A DNA stretch of 61,680 bases from Candidatus Electryonea clarkiae (GTDB taxonomy: Bacteria; Electryoneota; Electryoneia; Electryoneales; Electryoneaceae), in NCBI GenBank assembly GCA_030765455.1, contig JAVCCM010000084.1, forward strand, positions 1 to 61,680, written 5' to 3'. A model generated the notes under the pieces. It searched no databases. It was not told where the DNA came from and saw only the letters and a program-made list of their open reading frames with translations. The stretch's first letter is position 1. Each line of letters begins with the position of its first letter. The translations under genes and the position numbers were made by a program. Of this stretch, positions 51,234-60,221 are shown in pieces.

Positions 51234-51480
51234 TATAGAGTACAAGCTTTAGCTTGCAAGTCTAATCAACGCTCCAACGCAAAAAGAACAACCTGAAGGT
51301 TGGACTCTATACCTGTTTAGAGTACATGCTTCAGCTTGCAAGTTTTAATCAACGTCCCAGAGTAAAAAGAACAACCTGAAGGTTGGACTCTATACTTGTT
51401 TAGAGTACATGCTTCAGCATGCAAATTCTAATCAACGTCCCAGAGTAAAAAGAACAACCTGAAGGTTGAACTCTAAACTT
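51234..51480. repeat. REP array, three tandem units (left of the transposase)
   Basis: Three units of 82-83 bases start at 51236, 51318 and 51401. Each has one hairpin CAAGCTTTAGCTTG (or CATGCTTCAGCTTG, CATGCTTCAGCATG) and one hairpin ACAACCTGAAGGTTGGACTCTA, separated by an AATCAACGCTCCAACGCAAAAAGA-type spacer. Two distinct hairpins per unit resemble bimorphic REP (BIME) elements. The same hairpins recur at 52147-52531 and 56995-57227. Confidence 0.85.
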
Positions 51481-51506
51481 TTTAGACTCTAAGTTCTTTA
51501 CTCCAG

Positions 51507-52109
51507 CTAAAAAATATCCCATTTCTTTCCATAATCCAGTATCGGATAAGACCGCCAGATTTCAACCGCTTTTTCCTCACCGATCTCTTCGAGAAAATCA
51601 CGAGCACTCGAGAAGAGCCAATCGGTCCAGCGAGAGACATATTCATGATAAACAGCATTATGATGAACATAGTTCAAACTGGCATAATAATGACGTTCAG
51701 ATTTCATTGGTCGTTCAAAACAATTATGCCACACTTGTCGTCCCGTCTGCTTATCTTCGATATTCCAGGTCCGGGATGAACGTCCATGAAACAGCCCCAA
51801 TTCGCGTCGTACACTTTTTATTTGCTCAGTTTGCAGTAATACGTGATAATGATTCGGTAAAATGCACCATGCGAATATTTCTTCGCTGAACTTGTCACAC
51901 CCATCAAGAACCTGCTTTTCACATTCAATAAGGCGTTCTTTATTCTTACCTATAATCGGAAGATGATTGAAACAGGCAGCGGTGATGAGGTAGATGTAAT
52001 CTCCTTCCAGATCGAGATGTGGTGGGTTATGCCACGGGAGGCTATTCTTTTTTCTATAATCGAGTACCTCCTGACGTTCATCTTCAGTCATTTCCCGCCA
52101 GGTGTACAT
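51507..52109 (-). CDS. REP-associated tyrosine transposase (RAYT, TnpA_REP)
   Basis: A 200-residue IS200-like single-strand nuclease of the RAYT group. I start at ATG 52109; the 42 codons upstream in the open frame are translated repeat DNA. The HUH pair is H87 and H89 in LPNHYHVLL, and the catalytic tyrosine is probably Y147 in SLNYVHHNAVYHEY. Further marks are YLITAACFNHLP and the WHNCFERPMKSERHYYASLNY helix. RAYTs cut and move short palindromes but do not encode their own inverted ends. Here hairpin arrays flank both sides, which marks them as the likely substrate. The catalytic residues are kept, so the enzyme may be active. Confidence 0.87.
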   Translation of the reverse strand: MYTWREMTEDERQEVLDYRKKNSLPWHNPPHLDLEGDYIYLITAACFNHLPIIGKNKERLIECEKQVLDGCDKFSEEIFAWCILPNHYHVLLQTEQIKSVRRELGLFHGRSSRTWNIEDKQTGRQVWHNCFERPMKSERHYYASLNYVHHNAVYHEYVSRWTDWLFSSARDFLEEIGEEKAVEIWRSYPILDYGKKWDIF

Positions 52110-52146
52110 ATGGATAATCCCAATGTTTCCGTTAAATATTGAGTCG

Positions 52147-52531
52147 TAGAGTACAAAAGTATAGAGTATAAAAAGTAAGAGTATAAAAAAGTATAGAGTA
52201 CAAGCTTCAGCTTGGGTTTTAAGTATAGAGTACAAGCTTCAGCTTACTGAGCCTTATCAACGTCCCAGCGTAAAAAGAACAACCTGAAGGTTGGACTCTA
52301 AACGGTTCAGATTACAAACGGTACAGAGTACAAAAAGTTCAGAGTACAAGCTTCAGCTTACCGAGCCTTATCAACGTCCCAGCGTAAAAAGAACAACCTG
52401 AAGGTTGGACTCTAAACGGTTCAGATTACAAACGGTACAGAGTACAAAAAGTTCAGAGTACAAGCTTCAGCTTGAAGAGTTTTATCAACGCTCCAATGCA
52501 AAAAGAACAACCTGAAGGTTGGACTCTAAAC
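52147..52531. repeat. REP array, 114-base period (right of the transposase)
   Basis: Three CAACCTGAAGGTTG hairpins at 52280, 52394 and 52508 are spaced exactly 114 bases apart. Each is preceded by CAAGCTTCAGCTT(G/A) and a TATCAACGTCCCAGCG spacer. Extra degenerate TAGAGTACAAAA words fill 52147-52200. The longer unit, compared with the 82-83-base units on the left, arises from an added GGTTCAGATTACAAACGG segment. Confidence 0.85.
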
Positions 52532-52540
52532 TTTGAAAAT

Positions 52541-52563
52541 CTCGAAGGGGGCTTTGCCCCCTT
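52541..52563 (-). terminator. Possible terminator of the FGE-like lipoprotein gene
   Basis: AAGGGGGC (52545-52552) and GCCCCCTT (52556-52563) form a perfect eight-base hairpin, 47 bases downstream of the lipoprotein stop on the minus strand. Only a weak T-run (GATTTTC) follows. Confidence 0.45.
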
Positions 52564-52609
52564 AAAACCCCTCAGAAAACAGAAAACAGAACACCAGAAC
52601 ACAGAAAAA

Positions 52610-55072
52610 TCAAGGACTAAGCGAAGAACGAACAACACGAAAACCGATACCGCTGCCACGATCATCCGGGGCGCTGTAGTAGCGATTGGCGGATCGACAG
52701 CCCTCTGGAACGTGGTACCAGGAGCCGCCACGCAGCACACGATACGTCCCGCCTGCAGCTCCCTGAGGATCAGTTGTTGGGCTCGAGTCGTAATAATTCT
52801 CGTCATACCAGTCCAGGCACCACTCCCAGACGTTTCCATGCATATCATACAAACCCCAGGGATTAGGCGTCTTTCCACCAACGTCGTGAGTCTGTGAACT
52901 GCTGTTTGAATCATACCATGCATAATCGCCAAAGTTATCATAACTGCTACCCCACCAGAACCAGCTATCATCATGTCCGGCACGGCAGGCATACTCCCAC
53001 TCTGCCTCTGTCGGCAGACGCCATCCGTTCCCTATTTCGGGTAAGAAGTCGTTCATGATGTCATTGTAAGAAACTTCTTCTGCTGGAAGTTCCGGATTGC
53101 CAGGCCAATTGAAGTTTTCGTATCCAGCAATTGCTTCCCATTGAGCCTGCGTAATCTCATACCTGCCCATCCAGAAACCTTCAGATATGGTCACTTGGTG
53201 ACGTGGATATTCAGAAGTTTGAGCATCATTCTCGTCATCTTGGGCACCCATCATGAATGAACCTGATGGAATCCAGACCATTGTAATCATCTCGCCTGTA
53301 GATCCTAGTTCGAATACCTGTTCTTCACCCGGTAATGCTTCACGAATCGTAGTAAACGACCAGACATCTCCAACTGTTTCATTGAGAGCATTGTCGCTGG
53401 CGACAATTTTCCAATAGTATGTCGCATCGGAATTTAAACTTTCCGGATCATACGTTGTGGTAGATAGATCACTGCTTGCGAGAGTCGGAGTTGTACTCGT
53501 TCCCAAATAGATATCATAAGTCAAAGAATCGTCATCGGGATCGCTGCATGTCCAAGAGAGTGATGTGTTGGTCGTAACATCGTTAGCTCCATCTGCTGGA
53601 TTCGGGTTTGACGGTGGATTCGGAGGATCGCCTAGAGAGAGTGTAGTGAACGACCAAACTTCACTTGAGCTTTCCAGTAACTCGTCATCCTTTGCGATCA
53701 CTTTCCAATAGAATGTAGTTTCGAGGTCTAGCAATCCAGGATCGTATATGGTTGTAACTATATCTCCTTCCACAAGTGGCGGGTTAGGACTTGTACCGAA
53801 ATAAATATCATAACTAATCGGATCATTGTTCGGATCACTACCTGTCCAGGACAATGTTGCGTCAATAGATACATCTTGTGCTCCGTCTGTTGGAGAAGGA
53901 TCAGAAGGAGTATCCGGCGCCAGGTTAACTGGTGGAGAACTCTTTGCAATACGAAAACCAAGGAACATACCCCGATCACCTCTAAGGCGTAAACGACGAA
54001 AGGCGGAACGACATCTGGCTGGACCTGCGTTAGATGCCCCACCACGCTGTACACTGTATTGCCCGCTTATTGGTCCTTGTGGATCAGTCGCAGGAGTTGA
54101 GTCATAATAATCTTCATCATACCAGTCTTGGCACAATTCCCAGGCGTTTCCATGCATATCATACAATCCCCAGGGATTGGGGATTTTTCCACCAACATCC
54201 TTCAAACTGGCGCTATTCCATGAATACCATGCGTAATCACCTACGCTACCATAGTCATTTCCCCACCAAAACCAGCTATCGTCATTTCCCGCGCGGCAGG
54301 CGTATTCCCATTCCGCTTCTGTCGGCAATCGCCAGTATTCACTGGTTTCATTACTATTCAACTCGGTAGAGAAATCGTTTTGTACATCTCCCCATTCTAT
54401 ATTTTCAGCTGGTTGATTTGGATGGCCGTCCGAATAGAAATTCCAATCCCCCATCACCGCCTCCCACTGTGATTGAGTCACCTCGTATTTTCCCAACCAA
54501 AAACCTCGAGATAAATTTACCTGATGTCGAGGGTATTCATCAGCGTATGCAGAGTCCTCGTTCGACTGAGCACCCATCATAAAAGTTCCAGACGGAATCC
54601 AGACCATTGTTATCATCACGCCTGAATTTCCAAGCTCAAATTCCTGTATTTCACCTGCTGGAGTTTCAGGAATCGTTGTAAATGACCAGACTGGTCCATC
54701 TGTCAGATTTCCTTTGCCATCGTCAGCTACGATTTTCCAGTAATATGTTGTAAGTCTTTCTAATGACCCTGAATTGTACGCAGTAACAGTGAGACCACTG
54801 TTCACAACCGGTGGGCTCGTGGTAGTTCCAAAATGGACATTATAATTAACTGGATCACTATCCGGGTCGGTACATGACCATGTCAGGGTTATCCCTGCCG
54901 CGACACCCGTCGCGCCATTCGAGGGATAAGGATTATCGCCGAAAACCGGTGCTCCTGAATAATCTGGATTTTCCGGGTCGAAGGGATTCTCATGTTCGAG
55001 TTTTTCGCAGGAAATTAAAGCGATAAAGAGTAGAGCTGTCAGTAGGCATATTGTATAAGTGAGTCGTTTCAT
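52610..55072 (-). CDS. Lipoprotein with two formylglycine-enzyme-like (SUMF1) domains and fibronectin-type repeats
   Basis: An 820-residue surface lipoprotein. The signal peptide MKRLTYTICLLTALLFIALISC ends in a lipobox with C22. A fibronectin-like segment (about 45-130) is followed by an FGE-sulfatase domain at about 140-380: WIPSGTFMMGAQ, PRHQVNLSRGFWLGKYEVTQSQWEAVMGDW, WRLPTEAEWEYACRAG and GLYDMHGNAWELCQDW. Two fibronectin-like repeats (about 385-575) lead to a second FGE domain at about 585-820 with the same motif order. The active-site cysteine pair of true formylglycine-generating enzymes is not evident (GPARCRSAFRR and VPEGCRSANRY hold one cysteine each), so it is probably a carbohydrate- or protein-binding relative. 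The ATG overlaps the upstream stop (ATGA). Confidence 0.82.
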   Translation of the reverse strand: MKRLTYTICLLTALLFIALISCEKLEHENPFDPENPDYSGAPVFGDNPYPSNGATGVAAGITLTWSCTDPDSDPVNYNVHFGTTTSPPVVNSGLTVTAYNSGSLERLTTYYWKIVADDGKGNLTDGPVWSFTTIPETPAGEIQEFELGNSGVMITMVWIPSGTFMMGAQSNEDSAYADEYPRHQVNLSRGFWLGKYEVTQSQWEAVMGDWNFYSDGHPNQPAENIEWGDVQNDFSTELNSNETSEYWRLPTEAEWEYACRAGNDDSWFWWGNDYGSVGDYAWYSWNSASLKDVGGKIPNPWGLYDMHGNAWELCQDWYDEDYYDSTPATDPQGPISGQYSVQRGGASNAGPARCRSAFRRLRLRGDRGMFLGFRIAKSSPPVNLAPDTPSDPSPTDGAQDVSIDATLSWTGSDPNNDPISYDIYFGTSPNPPLVEGDIVTTIYDPGLLDLETTFYWKVIAKDDELLESSSEVWSFTTLSLGDPPNPPSNPNPADGANDVTTNTSLSWTCSDPDDDSLTYDIYLGTSTTPTLASSDLSTTTYDPESLNSDATYYWKIVASDNALNETVGDVWSFTTIREALPGEEQVFELGSTGEMITMVWIPSGSFMMGAQDDENDAQTSEYPRHQVTISEGFWMGRYEITQAQWEAIAGYENFNWPGNPELPAEEVSYNDIMNDFLPEIGNGWRLPTEAEWEYACRAGHDDSWFWWGSSYDNFGDYAWYDSNSSSQTHDVGGKTPNPWGLYDMHGNVWEWCLDWYDENYYDSSPTTDPQGAAGGTYRVLRGGSWYHVPEGCRSANRYYSAPDDRGSGIGFRVVRSSLSP

Positions 55073-56904
55073 TTTACCGCCCTCCCATTAAAATCCAAGG
55101 GAATACAGAGCGATACTCCAACGGCAGTTTGTGTCCCCCCGTTATTCATTGGTGTAAGATTAAAACCGATGGAAGAATCGTCCGTAGAGCCTTCTAAATC
55201 GCTGAAGAGGTAAGCATCAGTTATATTCCAGAAATACAGACCAAATGTAAGCACCGCAGCAAGTGTCACCGTTGATTTCGCCGATTCAGCGTCATCATAA
55301 GTAGATATCGCTGAAGCTTGATCGCCAGCATCCCTGTAATCAGCTACTTTACCATTGTAATCTGAGATTGAGGAGAATAAGAAACCTGCGACAGCAGCTT
55401 CTCCAATTGCATATATCCATCCCGGCGCTTTCCGGTCAGCATACATCTGCCCAAGTCCGGGCCAGATAGCAGAACGGATAATAGCCATTGATTTTGACTT
55501 AGCTTTAAAATTGTAAGTTAATTTCGTCCTGGTATTTTTCTTCACCGTAACTTTTTTACTCCCGCCTTCATAGCCGGGTCTATTCAATTTGAAGGAATAG
55601 CTGCCTACACCAAGCTTTTCATCATCCAGAGGTGTTACACCTAAAACCATACCATTCAATTCTACGCTCGTGCCTTCTGGCAAGGCAGCGAAAGATATTG
55701 CACCTTTAAATGCAGGCTGCATTGTCGCATTTATGGATTTTTTTGCGCCCTCTTCAATACGGATTGTATCATGCCAGGTGTGATAATCTTTGAGTTTTGC
55801 TGTTATCAGCGTGGTTCCCGGTTTAATATCATCAAGCGTAACTGGCGTTGTTCCCCATGAAATGTCATTAATGAATATATTGGCTCCGGTTGGCGAGGAG
55901 GTAACGTTCAATACTGTTTTCATCACCAGGGTCGCATTGATACGATTTGTTTCACCTACCTTTAGCCGGACTGTTTCTTTATAATCGTTGTACCCACTGA
56001 GCGACAACTTGATTTCATGATTTCCGGCAGTAAGATCTGCAACGCTTTGTGGGGTAGGACCAATTTCTTCACCATCAATGAATAAGACAGCCTCATATGG
56101 TGCAGATGAGACACGAAGCGAAGCCTGTCCTAACTCAAGGACTACATCTACCCGGTTAATAATGTCCGGTTCAATGAAAAACTCTTCTTCGCCAACATAG
56201 TCACCTTTTACCAGCCTGATTGAATAGAGCCCTGCTGTTACCTGTTCGATACTTAACGGAGTCACACCCTGCATCGTCTTTTCATTCAGATATACAGTCG
56301 CTCCCGGTGGATCGGATTTGATAAAAACATCACCTTTAGCGGCTCCGGTTGGTGTAGTTGTTCTTTGAGTAGTGGTCGTCCCACCTAATCCTGCCATTCT
56401 GAGAGCGGCTTCCTGAATACGTGTTGTCAGAACCTCTTCTATAGTGCAGACACAGTCAACATTTTCACCTCTCATCATTGCACCCGTTTCGATATTAATC
56501 ATCCTCAATGAGATCGTATGCAGGCTGGCAACTTTGCTGATAGAGCCTGCTACTATTCGCTCGACACCAAGCAGCTTTCCAGCTTCAACAGCACATTCAT
56601 CAGAGGTACATCCACTCATCTGGAATCTTTGCTGCTCCAGGATAGTCTCCATCTGGTTGCGTTCGACCAGAGTAAAGCGTCCGGTTTTAAACAGTTCCTG
56701 CCGCAGGCGGTCTGAGAGTGGCTGACGGTAACTCTCCGGCACACCGCCGCCCAGATCGAGATCCAATACTGCGATGAAAAGTTTTTTTGAAGGTTTTCCA
56801 ATGGCGGAATTTGTGAAAAGAGAATTGTTGATTAAAAGAAGTAGAAATGTCAAAATGAAAACACTTTTAGAAGTCTTTCTTATTTGACTGCTTTGAAAAC
56901 TCAT
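55069..56904 (-). CDS. CsgG-like/PEGA-domain exported protein with C-terminal membrane region
   Basis: A 611-residue exported protein. The N-terminus is a hydrophobic signal segment (about 13-36). Residues about 40-165 resemble the CsgG-like alpha/beta domain (KLFIAVLDLDLGGG, RLRQELFKTGRFTLVERNQMETILEQQRFQMSG, AGKLLGVERIVAGSISK). A TG-rich linker leads to four PEGA repeats (about 190-465): FIKSDPPGATVYLNEK, RVSSAPYEAVLFIDGEE, NVTSSPTGANIFINDI and FAALPEGTSVELNGM. The C-terminus (about 480-580) has IIRSAIWPGLGQMYADRKAPGWIYAIGEAAVAGFLF and is DUF5683-like, with membrane spans. It probably links an outer-membrane or periplasmic assembly to the FGE-like lipoprotein translated from the same mRNA. 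Confidence 0.8.
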   Translation of the reverse strand: MSFQSSQIRKTSKSVFILTFLLLLINNSLFTNSAIGKPSKKLFIAVLDLDLGGGVPESYRQPLSDRLRQELFKTGRFTLVERNQMETILEQQRFQMSGCTSDECAVEAGKLLGVERIVAGSISKVASLHTISLRMINIETGAMMRGENVDCVCTIEEVLTTRIQEAALRMAGLGGTTTTQRTTTPTGAAKGDVFIKSDPPGATVYLNEKTMQGVTPLSIEQVTAGLYSIRLVKGDYVGEEEFFIEPDIINRVDVVLELGQASLRVSSAPYEAVLFIDGEEIGPTPQSVADLTAGNHEIKLSLSGYNDYKETVRLKVGETNRINATLVMKTVLNVTSSPTGANIFINDISWGTTPVTLDDIKPGTTLITAKLKDYHTWHDTIRIEEGAKKSINATMQPAFKGAISFAALPEGTSVELNGMVLGVTPLDDEKLGVGSYSFKLNRPGYEGGSKKVTVKKNTRTKLTYNFKAKSKSMAIIRSAIWPGLGQMYADRKAPGWIYAIGEAAVAGFLFSSISDYNGKVADYRDAGDQASAISTYDDAESAKSTVTLAAVLTFGLYFWNITDAYLFSDLEGSTDDSSIGFNLTPMNNGGTQTAVGVSLCIPLDFNGRAVK

Positions 56905-57314
56905 GATTACACCACCAGTGTTGGTTGATACATGGAATGATTGTGAAATTAATATCTAAGGTGTGAGTTATGCAGGAGAATTTAGAGCTTTAAGATAAAA
57001 GTTCAAAAAGTACAGAGCCCAAACTTAAACTGGATTTTTTAGAGTTTAGAGTCCAAGCTTCAGCTTGTGGTTTTAGCCCTGAGTCAGCTTGTGGTTTTAG
57101 CTCTGAGTTTAAACAGTACAGAGTCCAAGCTTTAGCTTGCAGAGTCTGATCGATGTCCCAGCGTAATAAGAACAACCTGAAGGTTGGACTCTAAACTGGT
57201 TCAGGAAAGAACAACCTGAAGGTTGAACTCCATACTATTAAACTTTATACTCATTTTGTCTAACAGGATATAATTCTATATATTCAAATACAGAAAAACT
57301 TAAGGATATTCAAT
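56905..57314. other. Divergent intergenic region occupied by REP copies
   Basis: It separates the minus-strand CsgG/PEGA gene from the plus-strand lyase gene and contains the third REP cluster (56995-57227). The promoters must be within or beside it. AAGGA precedes the lyase ATG. Confidence 0.5.
56995..57227. repeat. REP cluster, third site
   Basis: CAAGCTTCAGCTTG at 57054, CAAGCTTTAGCTTG at 57126, ACAACCTGAAGGTTGGACTCTAAAC at 57173 and a final ACAACCTGAAGGTTGAACTCC at about 57211 repeat the words of the arrays beside the transposase 5 kb away. The order is less regular: two partial left hairpins and TCAGCTTGTGGTTTTAG repeated. Confidence 0.8.
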
Positions 57315-59624
57315 ATGAAGCGATTGATATTACCAGTAATTTGCCTGATCATTCCTCTATGTGCATCATCAGCAAAAACCTCTCCGATTCCGATTGGTGA
57401 GTACCTCGAGTTCGCAAGATCTTCAGCTGATTGGACTTGGGAAAACCGCGACTCATTAATAAACAATTGGCGTAATACATTTGACAGGGAAAGTATTTTT
57501 GGCTTTCGATCACCACCCAGGCTGCTTGAGATGGCAACTATTTACGCCACCTTGTATGATATCGAGAAGAATGAAGAATATGCCAAGCGAGCTGAAGAAG
57601 TCCTGTTAACATACGGCGATTATAGGAAAGAATATCCTGAAGAAGCAAAACAAAAACGTCCTGATTATATCAATGGCGTCCCGGCATTACCTGACTTTTT
57701 CACTACCATGCGTTATATAAAAACCTATGATATTCTTAAGAAAAATGGACGATTGAAAAAATCGCAGCGACGAGAAATCGAGAAACTGATAGCCCATAGC
57801 ATCGAATACACACTTCAAACGCAGGAGTGGGGTGCTATGAACCGTGCAGCACTCAGGGCTGAGACACTTGCATGGGCAGTTCGAGCTTTGCCGGATCATC
57901 CAAGAAATAAAGCATGGAAAAGTTATGCCGATGCCCTTGCATTCGATAATTGGGGACAATGGGAAATTGAGGACGCAACCGTTTATCATGGGGTATGGTT
58001 ATACGCTCTTTTAGGTTGCGCTGATGCCAAAAACCAGCTTGATGAACTATTTAAAACTCCTGAAATGTATTACTACGCCCAGTATTTCCTCAACCTGATG
58101 TGTCCTGACGGTACTGTTCCGGATTTTGGTGATGCAAACTGGCAAAGCGCCTGGAATCGTTTCCTTGTCTTTTTTGAAGCCGCGGCGAATGCTTACGATG
58201 ATCCGCAATTAAAATGGGCTGCTTCTGTTATCGCGAATAAATTTGTAGATTTTGAGAAGACTCAGAATATCGGGCTTGCCTACCTGTTATTGGATTGCTA
58301 TCGATACGGAACTGACGACCTGACCCCGAAAATTCCCAATCAACTAAGTATCGAGGTGATGGATGATATCGTTGGCAAGAAAGTTGTGTTCCGCAACGGC
58401 TGGAATCCTAAATCCACGTATATGTTGTTGAATTACCGTGATGAAGGCGATGGCGGCTTGCTCGTCCGAGACTATATCAGGGACGCGATACCGGTTGAAG
58501 AGGAGAAAATGACGCATGGTCACGCGGATGAAAACAGTATCGTTCTGCTGATGCATGATGGTTCAGTTTTACTCCATGATGGAGGTTACCGTGACTATAT
58601 GCCGAGCGGTCCTTATGGTGCATATCGGCAGGATTATTTTCATAACCGGCTCTGTGTCCGTCCCGATAAGATATGGATGGGTCAAAAAGAAGGTGAATAT
58701 CGTTACAGTCCAACAGATCATCCAGCTATTGAGGGGCAATCGGTTCTCGATTTTTTACACAATGCCGGATCATACCGTATCGTTCGCACCCAGAAAATCG
58801 ATTTCCTCACATTTGACGATTTCGATTATAGCCGTACTCGCGTGATCGATGATAACATGGGTTACCAATGGGACCGGATCGTTACGTATGTAAAAGATCT
58901 GGAAATATTTGTAGTGTTTGATATCATGAAATCAACCGGGGAAGGTTTCAAAACAGCCGCTAACCTCTGGCATACCAGGAATATTGTGGATCAGGGAGAA
59001 CATTGGTATGATACACAGTACGATTCACTGAACAAACTGTCAATGTCCACAAACAGCAACCTTTTAATCTATTTCCCAAAAACCCATTTCAGACTCGAGC
59101 AGGTTGAAAAAGAAAGACGTTACTACCAGGACGAGTGGGTGATTTCCCAGTTTACTGCACAAAATTTCGAACTGGCACAAAATATTGGTTTTGTCACTGT
59201 TTTGATTCCGCACTCTTCCAAAGATGATCCGGGTCACTGGTTGGAAAAGATCGAATATATAGAATCCGAAAAACCTGGCGATGGAATGTCAATCGAAATT
59301 CAGCATGAGGGGCGAACAATAAATGTAGGTGTGAAAAACGACCTGCGTATGGATATGGTTCGCGACAACCGCCGTCCCAAGTACACCTACGAATCTGGGC
59401 GAATACAATATGGCAAACTGGAAACCAACGGCGACTTTTTCTTCACAGACGAAGTTACCGGTAAACTGAATTACACCATCGTAAATCTATCAAAAGCTGT
59501 ATATGATGGTACAGTAATATTTGAACCCAAGTCAGGATTTTTCGGTTTAGCTTTTGACGGTGGTTCTGACCAATCCGGCGTAAGCAAAGCAAGGTATTGG
59601 AGGAATGAAATAGAGTTGAAATGA
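57315..59624 (+). CDS. Secreted heparinase II/III-family polysaccharide lyase
   Basis: A 769-residue exported protein. Signal peptide about residues 1-20 (ILPVICLIIPLCASSA); AAGGA precedes the ATG. Residues about 25-345 form the (alpha/alpha) toroid of alginate-lyase/heparinase-like enzymes (RLLEMATIYATLYDIEKNEEYAKRAEEVLL, EWGAMNRAALRAETLAWAVRALPDH, YYYAQYFLNLMCPDG). Residues about 360-760 are the beta-sandwich with the family motif H401-G-H403-A-D405 in MTHGHADENSIVLLMHDGSVLLHDGGYRDY, then YFHNRLCV. Such lyases cut uronate-containing polysaccharides by beta-elimination to unsaturated uronates. The asparagine/histidine/tyrosine set looks plausible, but the PL family is not resolved. Confidence 0.78.
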   Translation: MKRLILPVICLIIPLCASSAKTSPIPIGEYLEFARSSADWTWENRDSLINNWRNTFDRESIFGFRSPPRLLEMATIYATLYDIEKNEEYAKRAEEVLLTYGDYRKEYPEEAKQKRPDYINGVPALPDFFTTMRYIKTYDILKKNGRLKKSQRREIEKLIAHSIEYTLQTQEWGAMNRAALRAETLAWAVRALPDHPRNKAWKSYADALAFDNWGQWEIEDATVYHGVWLYALLGCADAKNQLDELFKTPEMYYYAQYFLNLMCPDGTVPDFGDANWQSAWNRFLVFFEAAANAYDDPQLKWAASVIANKFVDFEKTQNIGLAYLLLDCYRYGTDDLTPKIPNQLSIEVMDDIVGKKVVFRNGWNPKSTYMLLNYRDEGDGGLLVRDYIRDAIPVEEEKMTHGHADENSIVLLMHDGSVLLHDGGYRDYMPSGPYGAYRQDYFHNRLCVRPDKIWMGQKEGEYRYSPTDHPAIEGQSVLDFLHNAGSYRIVRTQKIDFLTFDDFDYSRTRVIDDNMGYQWDRIVTYVKDLEIFVVFDIMKSTGEGFKTAANLWHTRNIVDQGEHWYDTQYDSLNKLSMSTNSNLLIYFPKTHFRLEQVEKERRYYQDEWVISQFTAQNFELAQNIGFVTVLIPHSSKDDPGHWLEKIEYIESEKPGDGMSIEIQHEGRTINVGVKNDLRMDMVRDNRRPKYTYESGRIQYGKLETNGDFFFTDEVTGKLNYTIVNLSKAVYDGTVIFEPKSGFFGLAFDGGSDQSGVSKARYWRNEIELK

Positions 59625-59696
59625 TATCGTTCAGTTAAATAATATAATTAGATCGGGATATATTATAAATCTCATAAGTAATTTTGTTGATCTAAG

Positions 59697-59723
59697 TGTG
59701 CCCCTGACAGCTTGATGTCAGGG
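59697..59723. repeat. Hairpin repeat, GGGGCA-tailed family (copy 3, inverted)
   Basis: GTGCC then CCCTGACA (59702-59709) pairs with TGTCAGGG (59716-59723), loop GCTTGA. It is the reverse-complement form of the 3272-3297 copy. Confidence 0.55.
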
Positions 59724-59757
59724 AGTTAAAATACTGAATAAAAATTGAGCATTCATT

Positions 59758-59889
59758 ATGTATGCATGTAAAGCAGCAATGGATATGTTCCATCTCAAAA
59801 AAGAAGATCTTTGGGAAAATGTTGAATCAATATTGACCATTGCTGATTTTTACGAAAAATCAGCTGGTTCGGAGATAATATTTACCTGA
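59758..59889 (+). CDS. Possible 43-residue small protein
   Basis: The frame reads MYACKAAMDMFHLKKEDLWENVESILTIADFYEKSAG and ends at TGA 59887-59889. Codon use and amphipathic helix-like spacing look protein-like, and the hairpin at 59884-59914 sits on its stop. However, no ribosome-binding site is visible, and the family is unknown to me. It could be a remnant of a longer gene. Confidence 0.25.
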   Translation: MYACKAAMDMFHLKKEDLWENVESILTIADFYEKSAGSEIIFT

Positions 59890-59914
59890 GAATACCGATG
59901 TATTCAAATCAGGT
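59884..59914 (+). terminator. Hairpin at the end of the tiny ORF
   Basis: ACCTGA pairs with TCAGGT and GAATAC with GTATTC around the loop CGAT, with a small AAA bulge. Only ATTTAT follows, so it is a weak intrinsic terminator at best. Confidence 0.35.
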
Positions 59915-60221
59915 ATTTATCTAATGTGATCAAAGTGAGACAGTGTTGCCCACGTACAACAAGATGCGAGGGGCAACTGTCGTATAAAAGGAATTCCCAT
60001 CTTATAGAATCTCCTCATTGATCTTGTGTATATGAAACTTCTGTAGTTACATTATCAACATCCTCAGGCATAGCTACTACATATTTTTTCTGGTAGGGAC
60101 TGACCTACTGGCTACTCGATTGCGCGCATCCTTCACCGAGGGTGTTTTTAATGTATTTTGTTTAACAGAGTTATATTGTTTATAGTTAAGAAAAACAAAA
60201 ACTTCAAAAGGAGCTAAAAAC

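Larger units (their letters stand above)
59625..60221. other. Intergenic region with one hairpin repeat and a tiny ORF
   Basis: It holds the GGGGCA-type hairpin at 59697-59723, a doubtful 43-codon frame at 59758-59889, a hairpin at 59884-59914 and about 300 further bases with no gene, repeat or RNA that I recognise. The promoter of the gene at 60222 should be close to its AAGGAG site. Confidence 0.4.

Noticed and set aside
52110..52235. Upstream extension of the transposase ORF by 42 codons
   Set aside because: The extension is translated REP-array DNA and would add a non-family hydrophobic segment before the usual RAYT start.
51234..52531. CRISPR array
   Set aside because: Unit length is 82-114 bases, spacers are not unique, repeats contain two different hairpins and no cas gene is near; a RAYT lies between.
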